Shown: piece by piece, positions 54,594 to 63,174 of the stretch | Layout: the number at the start of each line of letters is the position of its first letter | Position numbering within the stretch: the stretch's first letter is position 1 | NCBI RefSeq assembly: GCF_001995215.1 | Contig: NZ_MUXN01000027.1 | Location: 455,041 to 519,040 of the forward strand | Reading direction: 5' to 3' | Length of the DNA stretch: 64,000 nucleotides | DNA from: Amycolatopsis azurea DSM 43854 | Lineage (GTDB): Bacteria > Actinomycetota > Actinomycetes > Mycobacteriales > Pseudonocardiaceae | Made by a program: the position numbers and the translations under genes | The notes under the pieces: model-generated | What the model was told of the DNA's origin: nothing | The model's input: the letters and a program-made list of their open reading frames with translations, nothing else | The model's database searches: none

Positions 54594-55604
54594 TGAAGCG
54601 CGCCGGGAGCGGGAAACCTGACCGTTACGTTGTCGGACATGCGGAAAGCGGACCGGGACGAAATACAGTATCGAACCATCGAACCGCACTCGCGGCCGGG
54701 TTTCGGTACAGCTGATCATCGGTGACCACTCGAACAGCCGGGGCGGGCGGCCTTACCGTGCCGCCGTCTTATCGGGAGGTAAGTCAAATATGACGTGATC
54801 GATCCCTGTCGAACTGACCTTCTTCGCGCATTCAAAGCATGGTTCTGGACTGACCAGCGAGGTCGGCTGCGCCCCGAGTGTCCACAGGGGACATTTAGCG
54901 GCGACCGAGTGTCCGATTGATGCCAGAATGAACGGTTTCGCGTGGGGTCGTGAGTGATAAAGAGGGTTAGAACGCTCTTTATCACTCACGACCCCTGCGC
55001 AAAGCCATACAAAGTGACCAAAACGGGCGCTCCAGCAGGAAGGGAAGTCCCTTGCGGACAGCTGAGGTCGCGATCGGCTCCCGCGGACCAGTTCAGGCTG
55101 CGCCTCGAAGACCCTGCTCCGAAGCCAACGGAGAAGGCCTGCTCGACAGGAGACTCGATCGCGCCACATTTGCCTTATCTGCCAATAAACGCGGCCGATC
55201 GGGTCCATCGTCTGTTCGATCGCCTGCGACGCCGCCCCAGGTGCCGCGTCCGAACCGGATCCCGCTATGCCGCGTGGGGACAAGGTCGAGTTCGCGCGGC
55301 CAGGGGCCGGCCCACCGCCACAACCGCATCACCGAGGTGACCGCGCTGCGGCAGGGAATCCACACCGCGGTTTCAGCCTCGTGACCGCCGCTGGAACTCA
55401 CGACACCGAACTGACGATGAGCGAGCCGCTCGACTGGCGCACCGGGCTCGGTCAGGGTCGTGGCCAGTGCGGGTGTTAGCCCGACGGCTGCGGTGAACGC
55501 TCATGAGCAGGCCACAGCACACCGATCGATCACTCGTGCAAGCCACATCACCCTGGTCGCACGGCCTCAGCCTTGCGACCAGGGTGAGAGAACGATCGCG
55601 GTGG
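54594..55604. other. 1-kb intergenic region without a supported gene
   Basis: No frame here shows a family match, ribosome binding site or signal. The long hypothetical frames overlap one another on both strands. The only structure is the perfect palindrome at 54944-54995. Short GGGACATTT-like and AAGTCCCTTGCGGAC motifs flank it, but I cannot assign them. Confidence 0.6.
54944..54995. repeat. perfect 21-base inverted repeat (intergenic palindrome)
   Basis: Arms 54944-54964 and 54975-54995 are exact reverse complements, beginning GGGGTCGTGAGTGATAAAGAG, with a 10-base loop GGTTAGAACG. It is A/T-richer than its surroundings. I recall similar GTGAGTG...TTTA...CACTCAC palindromes as interspersed repeats in Amycolatopsis genomes (from memory, not checked). 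Confidence 0.9.
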
Positions 55605-55736
55605 TCAACGCCGTCGGCGCCTCCGCGTCTTGAACGCCATCACGCCCACCACGGCGAGGACGGCCGCGGCCAGCCACACCGCGGTTGGCACACCGGAGAA
55701 CAGGCCGGCGGCAGTCACCAGGGATCCGATCAACAT
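55605..55736 (-). CDS. 43-aa single-helix membrane peptide
   Basis: ATG 55736 follows AAGGAG at an eight-base spacing. The frame encodes MLIGSLVTAAGLFSGVPTA, then a hydrophobic helix WLAAAVLAVVGVMAF and a basic tail of K-T-R and six Arg residues before TGA 55605-55607. The composition and the strong ribosome site support a real small membrane protein. Family and function unknown. Confidence 0.6.
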   Translation of the reverse strand: MLIGSLVTAAGLFSGVPTAVWLAAAVLAVVGVMAFKTRRRRRR

Positions 55737-55962
55737 GGGTGGTGCTCCTTCGATGGTCACTATCGCGACGGCATAACCGTTGACGACGACGCTACGAACA
55801 CCACCCCGGGTGTGTCGTCGGTTAGCGGTAGGAAACGCGGTGGAGATTTCCCAGGCGGATATCCACCCCGTCTACACCTCCAGCACCAGGACATCCTGCC
55901 CGGAAACCGGCTAGCGTCACCGCCGATCGACTCAGTGACCGCACAGGATCAGGGAGGGTGTC

Positions 55963-56019
55963 ATGGCGAACATGCAAGCCGCATCGGCGCCGGCAGTGCG
56001 CCAGGACGGTGACCGGTGA
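55963..56019 (+). CDS. 18-codon upstream ORF coupled to the FAD monooxygenase
   Basis: ATG 55963 has a strong GGGAGGG ribosome site and encodes MANMQAASAPAVRQDGDR. Its TGA (56017-56019) overlaps the GTG start of the monooxygenase (GTGA). The monooxygenase lacks a good site of its own, so translational coupling is likely. It could be a leader peptide or the stump of a longer lost gene. Confidence 0.5.
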   Translation: MANMQAASAPAVRQDGDR

Positions 56020-57557
56020 CCGACGTCCTGATCGCGGGCGCCGGCCCCACCGGGCTCACGCTGGCCATCGAACTGGCCCGCCGGGGCGTCGACGTGCGCA
56101 TCGTCGACCGAGCCGGCGAGCACTTCCCCGGTTCGCGCGGCAAGGGGCTCACCGCACGCACCCAGGAGGTGCTGGACGACCTCGGTGTCGCCGACGAGGT
56201 GCTGCACTACGGGTTCCGGCACCTGCCACACCGGCGGTACCTCGACGGCGACCTGGTCGCCGAGGCCGACCCGCACGCCCAGCGGGCACCCACACCGGAT
56301 CGGCCCTACGACGGCGGGCTGCTGATCCCGCAGTGGCGGATCGAGCGGATCCTGCGCGCGCGGCTCGCCGAGAACGGCGTGCGGGTGGAACTGGCCGCAG
56401 GCCTCGCCGAGTTCAGCCAGTCCGCGAACGGTGTGCATGCGGTGCTGGACACCGGCGAGCGGGTGGCCGCGCGTTACCTGGTCGGCTGCGACGGCGGCCG
56501 CAGCACCGTGCGCAAGGCACTCGGCGTGCGCTTCGAGGGCGAGACCGGGGAGCAGGCCATGCTGCTCGGGGACGTCGAGCTCGACGGGCTCGAACCGGAC
56601 GCCTGGTACCAGTGGACCGTCCGCCGGCGCGGGTTCCTGGCCCTGTGCCCGTTCCGCCACGAGCGGTCCTGGCAACTGCAGGCCGTACCGTTCAGCGACT
56701 TCGGCGCGGAGGGCAGCCTCCCCGAACCCTCGCTGCCGTACTTCCAGCGGATCGTGGACGATCTCGCCGGCGGGCACGGCATCCGGCTCTCGAAGGCAAG
56801 CTGGCTGTCCACGTACCGGGTGAACGTGCGGATGACCGACCGGTTCAGGGTGGGCCGGGTGTTGCTGGCCGGCGACGCGGCGCACGTGCACCCGCCGGCC
56901 GGCGGCCTCGGCATGAACACCGGCATCCAGGACGCGTACAACCTCGGCTGGAAGCTCGCCATGGTGTGTTCCGGCGCGCGGGAGTCGCTGCTGGACAGCT
57001 ACCAGGAGGAGCGGCTCCCGGTCGCCGCGTGGACGCTCGGCGTGAGTGCCGACGGGCTGCGCAGGGTCGCGGAGCGGTTCGTCAACGGTGGCAGCACGGA
57101 CATCGCGGACGGCGCGCCCCCGGACGGCCAGCAGCTCGGGCTCGGTTACCCGGCCAGCTCGCTGTCCGTCGACGGCGACGCCGGGAATGGGCCACGCGCC
57201 GGTGATCGTGCCCCCGACGCGCCCTGCGTGGACAGCTCCGGCGCACCACGGCGGCTGTTCGACGCCTTCCGCGGCCCGCATTTCACCCTGCTCGGCTTCG
57301 GCGAGTCCTGCGCCGGTCCGCTGCGGGACGTCGGCACCGCCTACCGTGGACTCGTCAAGCCGGTGCCGGTCGGCGCGCCGGGCAGCGGTGCCGATCTGGT
57401 GGACATCGAGGGGCACGCGCGGACCGCGTACGGCGTCACCGGAGACACCCTCGTCCTTGTGCGGCCTGACGGCTACCTCGCGCTGCGCGCACCCGGCGCG
57501 AGCAGGACTGCCGTGCGGGATTACCTGGACAGGGTCGGCGTCAGCCGGAGCGGTTGA
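56016..57557 (+). CDS. FAD-dependent aromatic-ring monooxygenase (PheA/TetX-RdmE-like)
   Basis: 513 residues. The FAD motif GAGPTGLTLAIELARRG is at the N-terminus, the DG-type motif reads LVGCDGGRSTVRK, and GDAAHVHPPAGGLGMNTGIQD completes the FAD-binding set. The C-terminal 120 residues are a thioredoxin-like domain (HFTLLGFGESCAG ... DTLVLVRPDGYLALRAPG), as in polyketide hydroxylases of the RdmE/PgaE/OxyS group and in related hydroxylases. It should hydroxylate an aromatic or polyketide substrate using NAD(P)H and O2. No polyketide synthase is in the window. GTG 56016 overlaps the upstream short ORF. Confidence 0.93.
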   Translation: MTDVLIAGAGPTGLTLAIELARRGVDVRIVDRAGEHFPGSRGKGLTARTQEVLDDLGVADEVLHYGFRHLPHRRYLDGDLVAEADPHAQRAPTPDRPYDGGLLIPQWRIERILRARLAENGVRVELAAGLAEFSQSANGVHAVLDTGERVAARYLVGCDGGRSTVRKALGVRFEGETGEQAMLLGDVELDGLEPDAWYQWTVRRRGFLALCPFRHERSWQLQAVPFSDFGAEGSLPEPSLPYFQRIVDDLAGGHGIRLSKASWLSTYRVNVRMTDRFRVGRVLLAGDAAHVHPPAGGLGMNTGIQDAYNLGWKLAMVCSGARESLLDSYQEERLPVAAWTLGVSADGLRRVAERFVNGGSTDIADGAPPDGQQLGLGYPASSLSVDGDAGNGPRAGDRAPDAPCVDSSGAPRRLFDAFRGPHFTLLGFGESCAGPLRDVGTAYRGLVKPVPVGAPGSGADLVDIEGHARTAYGVTGDTLVLVRPDGYLALRAPGASRTAVRDYLDRVGVSRSG

Positions 57558-57825
57558 CCGTAGCGACGATGATGTCGGGACAACGGCGAGATGGACGAAG
57601 CGAACCAGCACGAGACGCGAACGTGCCGGACGACGAGCGGTCACCACCGATTCCCTTGAACTGCACGGATGCATTTATCGGCAAGTACAGGGCGTACAGG
57701 GCCGGTCCTACAACCGCTCAGGTCCACCTTTTTCCGACCTTTTCGATATCACGTTTTCCCGCACCGATATCGAGCAGCAATAGGCAACGACCCGTTTGGC
57801 CCTGTCTAGCCAAAGTTCGTTTCTC

Positions 57826-57831
57826 GATAAT
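57826..57831 (+). promoter_or_regulatory. leaderless-type -10 element of the CHAT operon
   Basis: GATAAT at 57826-57831 ends six bases before the ATG at 57838. No Shine-Dalgarno is present and no clear -35 lies upstream. The spacing matches leaderless actinobacterial promoters and that seen for the XRE and TetR genes in this window. Confidence 0.45.
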
Positions 57832-57837
57832 GTGCCG

Positions 57838-59901
57838 ATGATCCAAGCACGGTCGAAGTGGCGGCGCCTGCTCCGCATCGCCGGATACACGGCTCTCGCG
57901 ATCGTTCTGCCAGAGATTATCGTGGCCATCGTCGCCATCGAGTTCATGGCGGGCGATACTTGGTTCGCCTGGATCACGATCGTCGCCGCCGTACTGGCGA
58001 TCGGAATCTCTTACCTTTACTTCGAATTCGAGATCGACGATCCGCTGCTGCGACTGCTCGCCACAGTGGGCGTGGGTACGGGCGCGGCGGCACTCATCGG
58101 TTACACCGACCTGACCATCACCCAGTTCTCCGCGGGCCGCACCGCGTCCGGCTGGTGGCTGCTCGCAGGTGGCGCGGTCCTGCTACTGGCAGGAACGGGC
58201 GTGGTCTTCCGCGACGTGATCTGGGAGGTGATCAGGGCCATTCCGCGAGGAAACGACATTCCAGGGCCTGGCGCGTCGCTACCCGTGCCGATCCAGGTGC
58301 TCGGCCTCGCGGTCGCCGTCGCGATTTCCGCGCTGGCTCTGACACTGGCCGGTTCGACGCTTTCCGGGGCGATCTTGTCGTTGCTGCTGTTGTCAGGCTG
58401 CCAAATTGTGGGCCAGTCCGCTGCCATGAGACTATTCCGGCCCACTGTCGGAACACTCGCGAACCAGTATCGGGCCGCGGAATCGCTCAAAAGCCGACTT
58501 CGAGGTCACCTGGAGCCTTCCCGTGACCACGAGTTTCCGCCGGACTCGAACGACCCATACTGGGAACGCGAATACGCGCGCAGGGAATGGGAGCGTCGAG
58601 AGTACGAGGAAGAACGTCACCGGTTTGAGGCAATGGGGCGGTGGCCCGAGGATTCGCTGACCGAAGACCTGGCCCGGACTCGCGCGATCACGCGGCCGTT
58701 CGCCCCGAGGACGGCCACCATGGTCGCCACCGAAGTCACCCGTGTGCACGGCGTCGTGCTCGCCGCGGTCTGGTCCCGGCTCACGGCGGTGCTACCCGCG
58801 CCGATCCTGCGCCGGACCGAACGGCTGGAGTGGTGGATCTCGTTATCCCGGCTCGGAGCGGCGGCGGCGCTGGGTGCTGTGGTGACGTTCGCGTTGAGCC
58901 CGCTGCCGGTCAGCACGAAGCTGCTGACCGTCGCGGTCGCCGCGCTCACCTGTGTCTGGGCGGTGTGCGCCGGACGGGTCCAGGTCACCCGCGCCTGCGA
59001 TGCTCGCGCCGCCGCGTTCGGTGTCTACCGTTTCGACCTGGTCCGCGCGCTCCACCTGCCGCGTCCCCGTAGCCAGGCCGAATTCGTGCTGTTGGGTGAC
59101 CGGCTGATCGGCCGACCTCAGGACTTCGTCGGCAACCAGGTGATCGAATGGGACGAGGCCTCGGTGCCCGCGCTTCAACCGGCCGCCGTCGACTCGATCC
59201 GGGACGAGCTGAGCACGGCGATCGTCGCCAAGGTCGACGAACAGCTCACCCGCGCGGCCCGCCGCCAGCAGGAGCTGCTGCAGGACATCTCCCTGCTCGA
59301 CATCGGCACGAACGAGCTCGACCGCATCTCCGGCGAGGTCGTCCGGCAGGTGGTCCCCGACCTGCAGACCCGGCTGGACGAGAAGATCGACATACTCGGC
59401 TCGCAGCTCCGTACCTCGGTCGACGAGTCGATGACGACCGCCATGACCGGCCCAGCGCTCGCGAACTTCACCGGGTTCCTGGCCGTGCACCCAGCGGAGA
59501 ACAAACCAGTGCTGGCCGAAGACGGCAGGATCGTCGCTGTCGCGGGCTCCGTCGTCCTGCTGGCCGTCTCCGTGTTCGCCGACCAGCGTGCTCGACAGGC
59601 GGGCCCGGAGCGCGGCAAGGACGGCGAAGCCCTGTTCATCCTCGAACCCGTCAACATCGAGGAGGGCACCACCTCGCATCAGGTCCCGTTCGACATCGTG
59701 GTCGACAGCGCGACGCTGTCCCCCTCGCCGCATCGGCATTCGATACGGGTGTTCCCGGTGCGGGGTGAAGCCCAGTTCGCGTTGGCATTGGATGTGCAAG
59801 AAGCCGGAGAGCATGAAGCGTGGCTCCAGCTCTATCAGGCGGGCAGGCTGATCCAGTCGGTGGTGCTCGCCGTCGCGGCCCGGCCCGAGGGCGGCCGATG
59901 A
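57838..59901 (+). CDS. multi-pass membrane protein with coiled-coil and C-terminal beta-rich domain (CHAT-operon gene 1)
   Basis: 687 residues, family not recognised. There are six hydrophobic segments before about residue 195 (AGYTALAIVLPEIIVAIVAI; WFAWITIVAAVLAIGISYLY; GWWLLAGGAVLLLAGTGVVF; others). A charged Glu/Arg stretch follows (EREYARREWERREYEEERHR), then two helices near 335-377. A probable coiled coil covers residues 455-545 (DSIRDELSTAIVAKVDEQLTR) and a soluble end follows (PFDIVVDSATLSPSPHRHSI). Its stop overlaps the CHAT gene start by four bases (ATGA), so the two are translated together. It could tether or gate the protease at the membrane (inference). Confidence 0.8.
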   Translation: MIQARSKWRRLLRIAGYTALAIVLPEIIVAIVAIEFMAGDTWFAWITIVAAVLAIGISYLYFEFEIDDPLLRLLATVGVGTGAAALIGYTDLTITQFSAGRTASGWWLLAGGAVLLLAGTGVVFRDVIWEVIRAIPRGNDIPGPGASLPVPIQVLGLAVAVAISALALTLAGSTLSGAILSLLLLSGCQIVGQSAAMRLFRPTVGTLANQYRAAESLKSRLRGHLEPSRDHEFPPDSNDPYWEREYARREWERREYEEERHRFEAMGRWPEDSLTEDLARTRAITRPFAPRTATMVATEVTRVHGVVLAAVWSRLTAVLPAPILRRTERLEWWISLSRLGAAAALGAVVTFALSPLPVSTKLLTVAVAALTCVWAVCAGRVQVTRACDARAAAFGVYRFDLVRALHLPRPRSQAEFVLLGDRLIGRPQDFVGNQVIEWDEASVPALQPAAVDSIRDELSTAIVAKVDEQLTRAARRQQELLQDISLLDIGTNELDRISGEVVRQVVPDLQTRLDEKIDILGSQLRTSVDESMTTAMTGPALANFTGFLAVHPAENKPVLAEDGRIVAVAGSVVLLAVSVFADQRARQAGPERGKDGEALFILEPVNIEEGTTSHQVPFDIVVDSATLSPSPHRHSIRVFPVRGEAQFALALDVQEAGEHEAWLQLYQAGRLIQSVVLAVAARPEGGR

Positions 59902-61160
59902 ACACCTGCCGAGGCGCCGCCGTGACCATCCGGATCGCCGCAGCCCCCGGCGGAACGCGCATCACGTGCAAGTCCGCACTTCGCGGCGTGCTGGATTTCA
60001 CTCATGTTCTGGAGGACTCCGCCATCGGTGAAGCCAGGAAGGAACTCAATGATGGTCTGACCGCGCTCAAACGGGCGCAGCCCGATCTGCATGGGACAGG
60101 CGATCCGCGGCATCTCCAGGAGCTGGCGGAGATACTCGGCGAAACCGGCAGGACGATGATCTTCCTCTTGTTCGGGCACGAAGCCGAGGAGATTCGCGCA
60201 CTGCAGATCTTCTGGGAGAAGGCACTTCCGGCATGGCGCAACCGAGCGTACCTGCCGGTGATCGAGTGTCTCGGTGACGAAAAACAGTTGCTGCCGCTGG
60301 AATTCCTGCCCCTGCTCGACATGAACGGGTGCGACCGCGAAATCGCCGACGGCGACGACTTCGTGAAGAAGCTGCGTGCGTTCATCGGCTTCTCCTGCGT
60401 GGTCCGGCGCCGACTGAAACTGCCCGTCCATGACGAGAACCCGGTGCTGGCGACCACCACCGACGGCAAACTGCGCATCCGCTACCTCCAGCACGACGGG
60501 TTGAAAGGCGCCAAAGCCGAACTCGCCTGGCTCACCTCCGAAGCGGCGGCCAAGGCCGCCATCCTCGGCCCTCTCCCGTCGGGCCCGCTTGATGCGGACG
60601 AGTTCGCCCAGCGGCTCTTCGACCCCGATGCGGCAGAATGTCCCGATACCGCGCCCGCACTCGAGCATTTCGCCTGTCACTGCTACACGAGCACGCGGAC
60701 CAGCCCGCTCAAGTACGAGCTCCAGCTCCGCGGCGGAGGCAGCGATCTTCGCGTGACCCTGCGCGATCTCGCGCAGCGCATGGTCAGCCTCGCCTCGCCG
60801 GAACAGCGCCGCCCACAGGACATGCCGCTGGTGGTGCTCAACGCCTGCGGCGGCTCGATGGTGGACGCGATGACCTCGATCGGGTTCCCCAAGCTCTTCC
60901 TCGGCAACGGCAACCGCGGCTTCCTAGGCTCCGAGATAGCCATCCCGGACGACTTCGCGGCCGCGTTCTCCGAGGAGTTCTACCGAGGTCTTCTGCTGGA
61001 CGAAAAGCCGTTCGGCCAATCCGTGCACCTGGCCCGGGAGCGGCTGCTCACCTCCTTTCTCAATCCGCTCGGCCTCGCATATGTGGCCTATGGCAACACC
61101 GATCTCCGCACCGCGGAAGGAAAGGCGGGGGCAGATGCCCGACGAAACGACAGCGGATGA
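59898..61160 (+). CDS. CHAT-domain (caspase-like) protease
   Basis: 420 residues. The C-terminal half is a CHAT domain: EHFACHCYTST gives the catalytic His (probably H261, with the usual Gly after it replaced by Cys), and VVLNACGGS gives Cys 317. GNGNRGFLGSEIAIPDDFAAAF and PFGQSVHLARERLL complete the fold. The N-terminal 200 residues (FTHVLEDSAIGEARKELNDG) are unfamiliar and may sense a trigger or bind a partner. CHAT peptidases act in separase-like, gasdermin-activating and CRISPR-linked systems. ATG 59898 overlaps the membrane-protein stop (ATGA). The 3' end overlaps the Pepco-like gene by 26 bases. Confidence 0.88.
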   Translation: MNTCRGAAVTIRIAAAPGGTRITCKSALRGVLDFTHVLEDSAIGEARKELNDGLTALKRAQPDLHGTGDPRHLQELAEILGETGRTMIFLLFGHEAEEIRALQIFWEKALPAWRNRAYLPVIECLGDEKQLLPLEFLPLLDMNGCDREIADGDDFVKKLRAFIGFSCVVRRRLKLPVHDENPVLATTTDGKLRIRYLQHDGLKGAKAELAWLTSEAAAKAAILGPLPSGPLDADEFAQRLFDPDAAECPDTAPALEHFACHCYTSTRTSPLKYELQLRGGGSDLRVTLRDLAQRMVSLASPEQRRPQDMPLVVLNACGGSMVDAMTSIGFPKLFLGNGNRGFLGSEIAIPDDFAAAFSEEFYRGLLLDEKPFGQSVHLARERLLTSFLNPLGLAYVAYGNTDLRTAEGKAGADARRNDSG

Positions 61161-61461
61161 CAGCATCCGCGTGTTCGGACTCGAAGACGATGAGGACCGC
61201 TCGCTGTTCCGGCGCGCCAACGACTTCGCCTACGGCAGAGAGAGCGTCAAGATCGAAGTACTGCAGGCCAGGGTCGCCGGATTTCTGGAGGCGATGCAGG
61301 CCGTCATCGACAAAGCCCCGGAGCCGCAGAAAGGGTTCGCGCTCGACCAGATCCAGGTGGCAGTCGAGATCAGCGCGAAGGGTCACCTGTCGCTGCTGGG
61401 CACCGGGGGCGAACTGGCAGGCAAGGGCGGGCTGACATTCACCTTCAAGCGGAAGACCTAG
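61135..61461 (+). CDS. Pepco/trypco-like small protein (CHAT-operon gene 3)
   Basis: 108 residues. It begins with acidic IRVFGLEDDEDRSLFRRAN, has an amphipathic helix (VEVLQARV-type: KIEVLQARVAGFLEAMQAVI) and a beta-rich end (ALDQIQVAVEISAKGHLSLL, ELAGKGGLTFTFKRKT). This fits the Pepco (peptidase co-occurring) domain described beside CHAT and trypsin-like peptidases in bacterial conflict operons; trypco2 is the alternative. AAGGAAAGG lies upstream of ATG 61135, inside the CHAT gene. It is probably a regulator, adaptor or substrate of the protease. Confidence 0.7.
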   Translation: MPDETTADDSIRVFGLEDDEDRSLFRRANDFAYGRESVKIEVLQARVAGFLEAMQAVIDKAPEPQKGFALDQIQVAVEISAKGHLSLLGTGGELAGKGGLTFTFKRKT

Positions 61462-61591
61462 CGCTGGTGACCACGTTTCCGGTGTGCCGAGGGCAGACGA
61501 CTCGTTGCTCAGCCTCCGGGCGAACGCACCAAGCCGGCCACGGCGGCCATGTCCTTGTCTCGCCCGAGCATGCCGTTCGGCTCCTGCCGCG

Positions 61592-61613
61592 CTCCCTCCC
61601 GGACCGGAGGGAG
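61592..61613. terminator. hairpin between convergent operons
   Basis: CTCCCTCC (61592-61599) pairs with GGAGGGAG (61606-61613) across a 6-base loop. It lies between the end of the CHAT operon (61461) and the end of the ABC permease gene (61621). Likely bidirectional terminator without a T-tract. Confidence 0.6.
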
Positions 61614-61620
61614 TGAGCGG

Positions 61621-62382
61621 CTAAGAGATCTTGCGGCGGTAGGCGACCGCGGCGAAGACGTAGGCGACGACGAGGATGCCGGCGCACCAGGCGAGGGCGG
61701 TCCAGATGTCGGTGCCGATCGGTTGCTCGGCGAGCAGGTTGCGGATGGTGTTGACGATGGAGGTCACCGGCTGGTGTTCGGCGAACCAGCGCACCGGTCC
61801 GGGCATGGTGCCGGTGGGCACGAAGGCGGAACTGAGGAACGGCAGGAAGATCAGCGGGTAGGAGAAGGCGCTTCCGCCTTCGGCCGATTTCGCGGTGAGG
61901 CCGGCGATCACGGCGATCCAGGTCAACGCGAGGGTGAACAGGAGCAGGATGCCGGTGACCGCCAGCCAGTCGAGCACTCCGGCACTCGAGCGGAACCCCA
62001 TGAGCAAGGCGACGCCCACGACGACCACGAGCGAGATCAGGTTCGCGACCATCGAGGTCAGCACATGCGCCCACAGCACACCGGATCGTGCGATCGGGAG
62101 GGATTGGAAGCGTTCGAAGATCCCGCCCTTCATGTCATTGAAAAGGCGGAGCGAGGTGTAGGCGACTCCGGACGCGATCGTGATCAGCAGGATCCCGGGC
62201 AGCATGTAGTTCACATACGAGCCTGACCCGGTGTTGATCGCGCCGCCGAAGACGTAGACGAACATCAGCATCATGGCGACCGGCATGATGGCCGTGGTGA
62301 TGATCGTGTCCGGGCTGCGCGCGATGTGGCGCAGGGACCGTCCGGTAAGGACAGTGGTGTCGCCGAGGACATGGGTGGTCAT
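61621..62382 (-). CDS. ABC-2 transporter permease (DrrB-like)
   Basis: 253 residues with six hydrophobic segments (IITTAIMPVAMMLMFVYVFG; YMLPGILLITIASGVAYTSL; LISLVVVVGVALLMGF; others) and the ABC-2 family pattern FERFQSLPIARSGVL between helices 2 and 3. It would form the membrane part of a drug or lipid exporter with the ATPase encoded nine bases upstream. No accessory membrane-fusion gene is present, as expected for a Gram-positive DrrAB-type exporter. Confidence 0.95.
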   Translation of the reverse strand: MTTHVLGDTTVLTGRSLRHIARSPDTIITTAIMPVAMMLMFVYVFGGAINTGSGSYVNYMLPGILLITIASGVAYTSLRLFNDMKGGIFERFQSLPIARSGVLWAHVLTSMVANLISLVVVVGVALLMGFRSSAGVLDWLAVTGILLLFTLALTWIAVIAGLTAKSAEGGSAFSYPLIFLPFLSSAFVPTGTMPGPVRWFAEHQPVTSIVNTIRNLLAEQPIGTDIWTALAWCAGILVVAYVFAAVAYRRKIS

Positions 62383-62391
62383 GGTCGTTTC

Positions 62392-63174
62392 CTATCGTTC
62401 CGTGTGGACGGTGCCGCCCTTGCGGTCGGCACCGACGATGGCGAAGAAGACGTCTTCCAGCGAGGGTTGTTTCTCGACGTACTCGACCTTCGCGGGCGGC
62501 AGCAGCTTCTTGAGTTCGGCGAGGGTGCCGTTCACGATGATCCGGCCCTCGTGGAGGATCGCGATCCGGTCGGCGAGTTGCTCGGCCTCCTCCAGATACT
62601 GGGTGGTGAGCAGCACCGTCGTGCCCTGTCCGGCGAGTTCCTTGACCGCCTCCCACACCTCGACGCGCGCCTGCGGGTCGAGGCCGGTGGTCGGCTCGTC
62701 CAGGAAGATCACCGGCGGATTCCCGATGAGGCTCATCGCGATGTCCAGACGGCGGCGCATTCCCCCCGAGTACGTCGACACCTTCCGCGCGGCCGCGTCG
62801 GTCAGCGAGAAACGCCGCAGCAGATCGTCGGCGATCTCGCCCGGCCGCTTCAGATGCCGCAGTTTGGCGACGAGCACGAGGTTCTCCCGGCCGCTCAGGA
62901 TTTCGTCGACGGCCGCGAACTGCCCGGTGAGGCTGATGGACTCCCGCACCTCCGCCGCCTGCGTGACGACATCGAATCCGCCGATGCTCGCCGTCCCCGC
63001 GTCCGCCTTGAGCAACGTGGACAGGATTCGCACGACCGTGGTCTTGCCGGCGCCGTTGGAGCCGAGGAGGGCGAAGATGCTGCCCCGCTCCACCTCGAAG
63101 TCGACTCCTCGCAACACGTGGAGCTTTCCGTAGGACTTCTCCAGGTCTCGTACGTGAATTTGCCGTGTCGTCAT
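62392..63174 (-). CDS. ABC transporter ATP-binding protein (DrrA-like)
   Basis: 260 residues: Walker A GSNGAGKTTVV, signature YSGGMRRRLDIAMSL, Walker B PPVIFLDEPTTGLDP, and a C-terminal extension (KVEYVEKQPSLEDVFFAI) as in DrrA-type drug exporters. Its ATG (63174) overlaps the stop of the DUF1048 gene, and the permease starts nine bases after its stop, so the four genes form one translationally coupled operon. Confidence 0.97.
   Translation of the reverse strand: MTTRQIHVRDLEKSYGKLHVLRGVDFEVERGSIFALLGSNGAGKTTVVRILSTLLKADAGTASIGGFDVVTQAAEVRESISLTGQFAAVDEILSGRENLVLVAKLRHLKRPGEIADDLLRRFSLTDAAARKVSTYSGGMRRRLDIAMSLIGNPPVIFLDEPTTGLDPQARVEVWEAVKELAGQGTTVLLTTQYLEEAEQLADRIAILHEGRIIVNGTLAELKKLLPPAKVEYVEKQPSLEDVFFAIVGADRKGGTVHTER

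Noticed and set aside
52059..54719. 886-residue minus-strand frame
   Set aside because: Antisense to the second LAL regulator; no recognisable motif.
54753..55401. several frames around the palindrome at 54944-54995
   Set aside because: Their similar N-termini (MIKxVxTLFITHDP) arise only because both strands read through the same inverted repeat.
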